Below are positions 60,253 to 64,000 of a stretch of DNA of 64,000 bases, one piece after another (the first letter of the stretch is position 1; every line of letters starts with the position of its first letter). A program made the position numbers and the translations under genes. Source of the DNA: Paracentrotus lividus. Its lineage: Eukaryota > Echinodermata > Echinoidea > Camarodonta > Echinidae. The stretch is from contig CALNVZ010003435.1 of the NCBI GenBank assembly GCA_940671915.1, positions 3,782,411-3,846,410 on the forward strand, in the 5' to 3' direction. The notes below the pieces were generated by a model that had not been told where the DNA came from, ran no database searches, and saw only the letters and a list, made by a program, of their open reading frames with translations.

Positions 60253-61515
60253 GATGTATTTACACGTGAGCAGTCCAGCTAACCACCCACCTACCAACCC
60301 TCTCCCGGAGACACGGGCCGTGACAAGGAGCTCGCTACAAGATCAAAGTAAATCCCCTTCTCACCAGGCCCCTATCAAGGTGTGATAGCGTCAAGGAAAA
60401 CATCCCCTGATCCTCCCCAATAATACACCACCATCTGGCACCGTTCAAACCCCCGTCGCAAGAACCCGGAGAAACAAGAAAGAACGAAGACAATCATTTT
60501 GGAATTGTAAACAACAGGTATTGTAGGAGGTATCAAAACCACTCGGAATAGATATTTTGGTAAAGCTTATCATCCCCTCCCCTCATTCCTTGGAAATGAA
60601 TTGATTTCATTTTCTCTGTCCCGCATCCTCGCTCGCTTGGTCCCAGTAGCAATCATACAGGGAGTGCCTGTGGCTAGTTTCAGGGATTTAGGGATAATCA
60701 GTTTATGTGATCACTATTTCCATCGAAGAGATAGCCTAACGTTCAATTTGAAAGATTCTTGGTTTTTCCTTTGTTTCATTTTCTACTTTATGTGGATTAC
60801 ATTTCTTCTTTCCTCAAAGGATGAACGAAGAACTCATCCCATACACTCCGCCGAAATTGTTGTATTGCTATAGGATAACTTATTCTCAATGAGCATTCGA
60901 CCCAGCTTTGAAGATAAAATAATGCTCCAAATCTAAATAATTGTTCGATTTCACTGTTTTGGTATGGTATTATAGAGGTTTACGTTCAGATATGACATTC
61001 TAACAGAGTTTCTTTTAGAGATGACCCAATCTACTCATTCTTTTTAAATTATTATTTTTTAGCTCTTATCGGAAAAAAAAAAATTATTGTTCAAATTATG
61101 TTCCTAGTAACGAAAAATGATATTTAACGAACTTTCGGTTATTATATTAGATTATTTTTCTATTTTTTTATTTTTGGGTTAATCAAAATAATGCTTGCAA
61201 ATCATGCTGTTGATTCGTGCAAATCATTTACTAAAGTATAAAAGTTATATTTTTCATATTTTCAAAGATTACAATCCTACAATAGTTGTTAATTAGCCAA
61301 TTGTCATTGAATAGTGGGCGTTTATGTACGTCAGTACTCGAAGGCCGCAATTACCTGGAATAAAATCGGATTATATGAGTCTTTATTTTCCCCAACCAAC
61401 AGACGTTGGTCGGTTGGTTAGGGATTTTTACAGACTAATAACAATCAAGTATGCCTGTGATTTTTTGTTGTAGGCCTAGGTCTCAGACCAACTTTTACAA
61501 CGGTAGAGGCCACCG
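60253..61515. other. Non-coding
   Basis: The frame 60601-60873 has hydrophobic stretches but no domain. TAGGCCTA occurs at 61471. AT-rich from 60900 onward. Confidence 0.5.
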
Positions 61516-61648
61516 CACACCATACGACTTTTGGTCGTACGAATGGCCGTCTTTGGATCTGAAATAACAAAACACGTATATTTTGCACGCGCTGTTTTAT
61601 TTCGGATCCAGAGTCGGTCAGTCGTGCGACCGAAAGTCGTAAGGTGTG
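61516..61648. mobile_element. 133-bp foldback MITE-like element
   Basis: The left arm (61516-61567, starts CACACCATACGACTTTTGG) and the right arm (61597-61648, ends GTCGTAAGGTGTG) are reverse complements over 52 bp with roughly 80 percent identity. A 29-nt loop separates them. The arms contain GGATC-GAAATAA/TTATTTCGGATCC next to the loop. It carries no gene and would fold into a long hairpin if transcribed. Confidence 0.8.
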
Positions 61649-64000
61649 TAGTCTGAGTCTGAGATTCGAATCTGGGACCGATCAGTATCAGTTAGATAGC
61701 TGACCTTCTGCCCGGCCAACTCTTCAACGTACTTTAAAAAGGTTCAAATTAAGTATTTTTAAAGAATTATCCGAACGGTATAAAAATCTGAAACCTTATT
61801 CCTCTAACGGATACAAGAGATTTTTTGAAGACGGCACATCCGTTATTTATTTTGATAGAAGCAATTACTTTGCCATTATGCTCAATCCTTTTCCGGACAA
61901 TATGTAAGAAATAGGCAGTAAATTCTGTAATATAGTTTTATGACAAATGTATGCCTAGATTACTTTGGCATTAAATGCTATTTCATTATCATCATAATGG
62001 TAACATCAGGAGAAGAGGCCAAATATATAATTTAATGAAATATATATTTTTAGATCTTGTACAATATGGATAAAATCATGTGGCTCCATGAATTGGGGGT
62101 GATTTTAAAGGGATACAAACGTGGAATTCGAGGCGTAGAGAGCGCTATACTGGTTTACTCTCTCCATATATGCGTACGTATGTGACTTCTAGGTTCGAAA
62201 TATTCGGTGAGTCCGCTGCCTTCAAGTTCGAATGGAATTGTATGTGAAATTGCAGGTAAGGCGATCAGAAATTAAATAGCGCCTTCTACGTCCGAAAGTT
62301 TTAGTATAACTACAAATTCGGGCGACGATCATACTTCATCTTTGTTGTATTGATCAATTGCCATTTTAATTTTAAAAATGTTTCATCTTCATTTGTATCA
62401 TGCTTCTAAACGGCATCGTATGCAAAATTGAGCATAATTTATTAAACAAGATTGTCAATTTTTCGTTTTGAGGGGCAAATCATACTCCCACCACAGCATG
62501 CACAGCAACACATGTATCTCTTATAACTCTGTGATTCATCTTCATGAATATATAATTCATTTTATTTCAAACATGTTAAAGGGTTAATGCCCATGGTAAG
62601 CTGGTGCAGTACAAGCTTTAGTACAGCCACATCGGAGAGATTGGCACCCAACACACAAGAAGCCTAACGAAAAATTGCATAAGATAGTGTCGATTGGAGT
62701 CCGTTTAACGTGGTGTGACATGGGATACTAAAAGTCATCTCGCCAATGATGACATAAAACGTGCGATTGTAAAAACAAAGAGAGTGATAACATACAAACT
62801 GTATGATTATAAGTGTGGCAAGTCACGCGAGCCAGGATTAAGATACCGAATAGTTGACCACCGTAGAAGAGCCGCCCTACAATATTTTTCAATGGCGTAT
62901 CCAGCGACAGGTGGGGTGGATGCCGCCCCTGTCTGCTTGGTACCACACAAGTTAATATACACAAAATAATGAATACAAAATAATAAATAAACTTCATCAT
63001 ATTTTTCTTTTCATTAAACACAAACTACTTTTGCCGTCTGTGAACATTTTGAGATAAAAAGGATAATTATCCGTATCCCCCCCCCCCCTGTAACAATATA
63101 AAAATCTTCAACTTCTTACATGGACATAATGCTTCTTACGATCATTCTTGAAAGGGTTGACGTTTGGAGTTGTCCAAACTCAAGCTTGTCATTTAATCTT
63201 GAGTTAATTAGCTAATTTGATAGCGGATGTATTAAAAAAAAGTGTAAACTATTATATTCAACCAGTGGGGTACTGGAATTGACACTCCCCCTTTTCCTTA
63301 TATTACGTAATGATTTATGAAAGCTCCCCTTGTTTTGGGATTTGTTTCCACTTTAAACCACACGTGGGTGTAATAGGGTGTGATGTCGTGTGGTGTTGGA
63401 TTCTTGATTAAAAGAAAATCCTATTAAACTTTTAAAAATGTGATAGGAAGTCATTATTATGGTATCTGAGGTGATTTATAGTTTTGGAATTTTCAAACTT
63501 TGCCTCAAATTCTGACATTATTAATGCGAAACCCCTCCTCTTTCCAAGAAAATAGAAATGACTTCTTGTTTGTTAGAATATTCTTCATTTCCTAAACTTT
63601 AAATAAACTTTGTAGGCCTTTTATATCGGTATATTACATATCGACCCATGAGGAGAGCCATCATGAATTTAGATTTCTTTTTTTATAATTTCTAGAATTG
63701 ATTAGTTGTCTTTGCTCATTATTGTGCTTTTATTAACAATAATATTCTAATATGATATGGTCTTGGAAATCAAGTAAACATCAATTCAAACAACTTGTTG
63801 GTATTAAACCTTTTTCTTCTTCGTTTTTGGCTGTATAATATAGCAAACAGGTTGAAGAAACACCCCTAACAGGCCCACCCGTAAGTTTCCGTGTGGTGTG
63901 AAACCTGAGCCGACGACTAAACACGGGGCGGAAGCTAAAGGTGTGAACACTGGCACAAGAGAAGCGGAAGAATCTTGCCTCTCCGTTCAGCTGGACGATG
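61649..64000. other. Non-coding, no gene supported
   Basis: Just after the foldback, GAGATTCGAATCTGGGACC (61661-61679) contains a B-box-like core, but no A box is convincing. Near 62893 GGCGTATCCAGCGACAGG resembles a hAT-type terminus. A C run lies at 63079-63088. The frames 62715-62969 and 62728-63021 are on opposite strands of the same segment. Confidence 0.45.

Noticed and set aside
61655..61720. B-box-like GATTCGAATC as a second tRNA-derived element
   Set aside because: The word is a simple palindrome and no A box lies at a suitable distance.

Overview
This window looks like non-coding DNA from an animal genome, probably a marine invertebrate and most likely an echinoderm or similar deuterostome. 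It is AT-rich, full of simple repeats (GA, GT, CTT, GGT, GTTT, long A and T runs), and carries tRNA-derived repeats, inverted-repeat elements and tandem arrays. There are no bacterial-type operons, no dense coding and no rRNA. The species is inferred from texture only; I cannot name it. Nearly every open frame is short, sits on a low-complexity tract, or encodes nothing recognisable, so I read the window as intergenic or intronic. No complete gene is supported. Four fragments could be exons or remnants: an NTF2-like segment on the minus strand near 16.8-17.05 kb (the best), a minus-strand open segment behind a good splice acceptor at 55.79-56.03 kb, a short acceptor-led segment at 29.28 kb, and a weak one at 48.57 kb.

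Layout. 0-6.3 kb: AT-rich DNA with a CT tract, a 30-A run and a 92-bp duplication. 6.3-8.9 kb: a small motif-rich stretch, a divergent tandem array of about 211-225 bp, and a dispersed duplication. 12.3 kb: a tRNA-Ala-like sequence with strong A and B boxes and a T7 terminator, probably a SINE head. 13.7-14.1 kb: a 196-bp duplication. 21.4-22.0 kb: a near-perfect palindrome followed by a small inverted-repeat element. 24.2 kb: one Tc1/mariner-like end. 25-27.2 kb: GC-richer islands and a dispersed repeat beside an ATA/ATT microsatellite. 34.8-35.2 kb: an inverted-repeat element whose core is a 13-unit, 21-bp minisatellite. 37.4-38.3 kb: six to seven head-to-tail copies of a tRNA-like unit of about 134-157 bp. 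41.4-42.1 kb: a tandem array of about 141-158 bp. 43.3-43.7 kb: an element bounded by TTAA. 46.6 kb: a 61-66-bp tandem array. 50.5-52.6 kb: an extended pyrimidine tract, then an extended purine tract. 54.7-57.4 kb: a cluster of small inverted-repeat elements. 59.4-59.8 kb: facing CA and GT tracts. 60.1-60.25 kb: two nuclear-receptor-like inverted half-site pairs. 61.5 kb: a 133-bp foldback element.

No gene pathway can be described. The main biology visible is repeat evolution: tRNA-derived units that became a local tandem array, and short inverted-repeat elements that host or create tandem repeats. All family names rest on motif memory and hand alignment, without database support.
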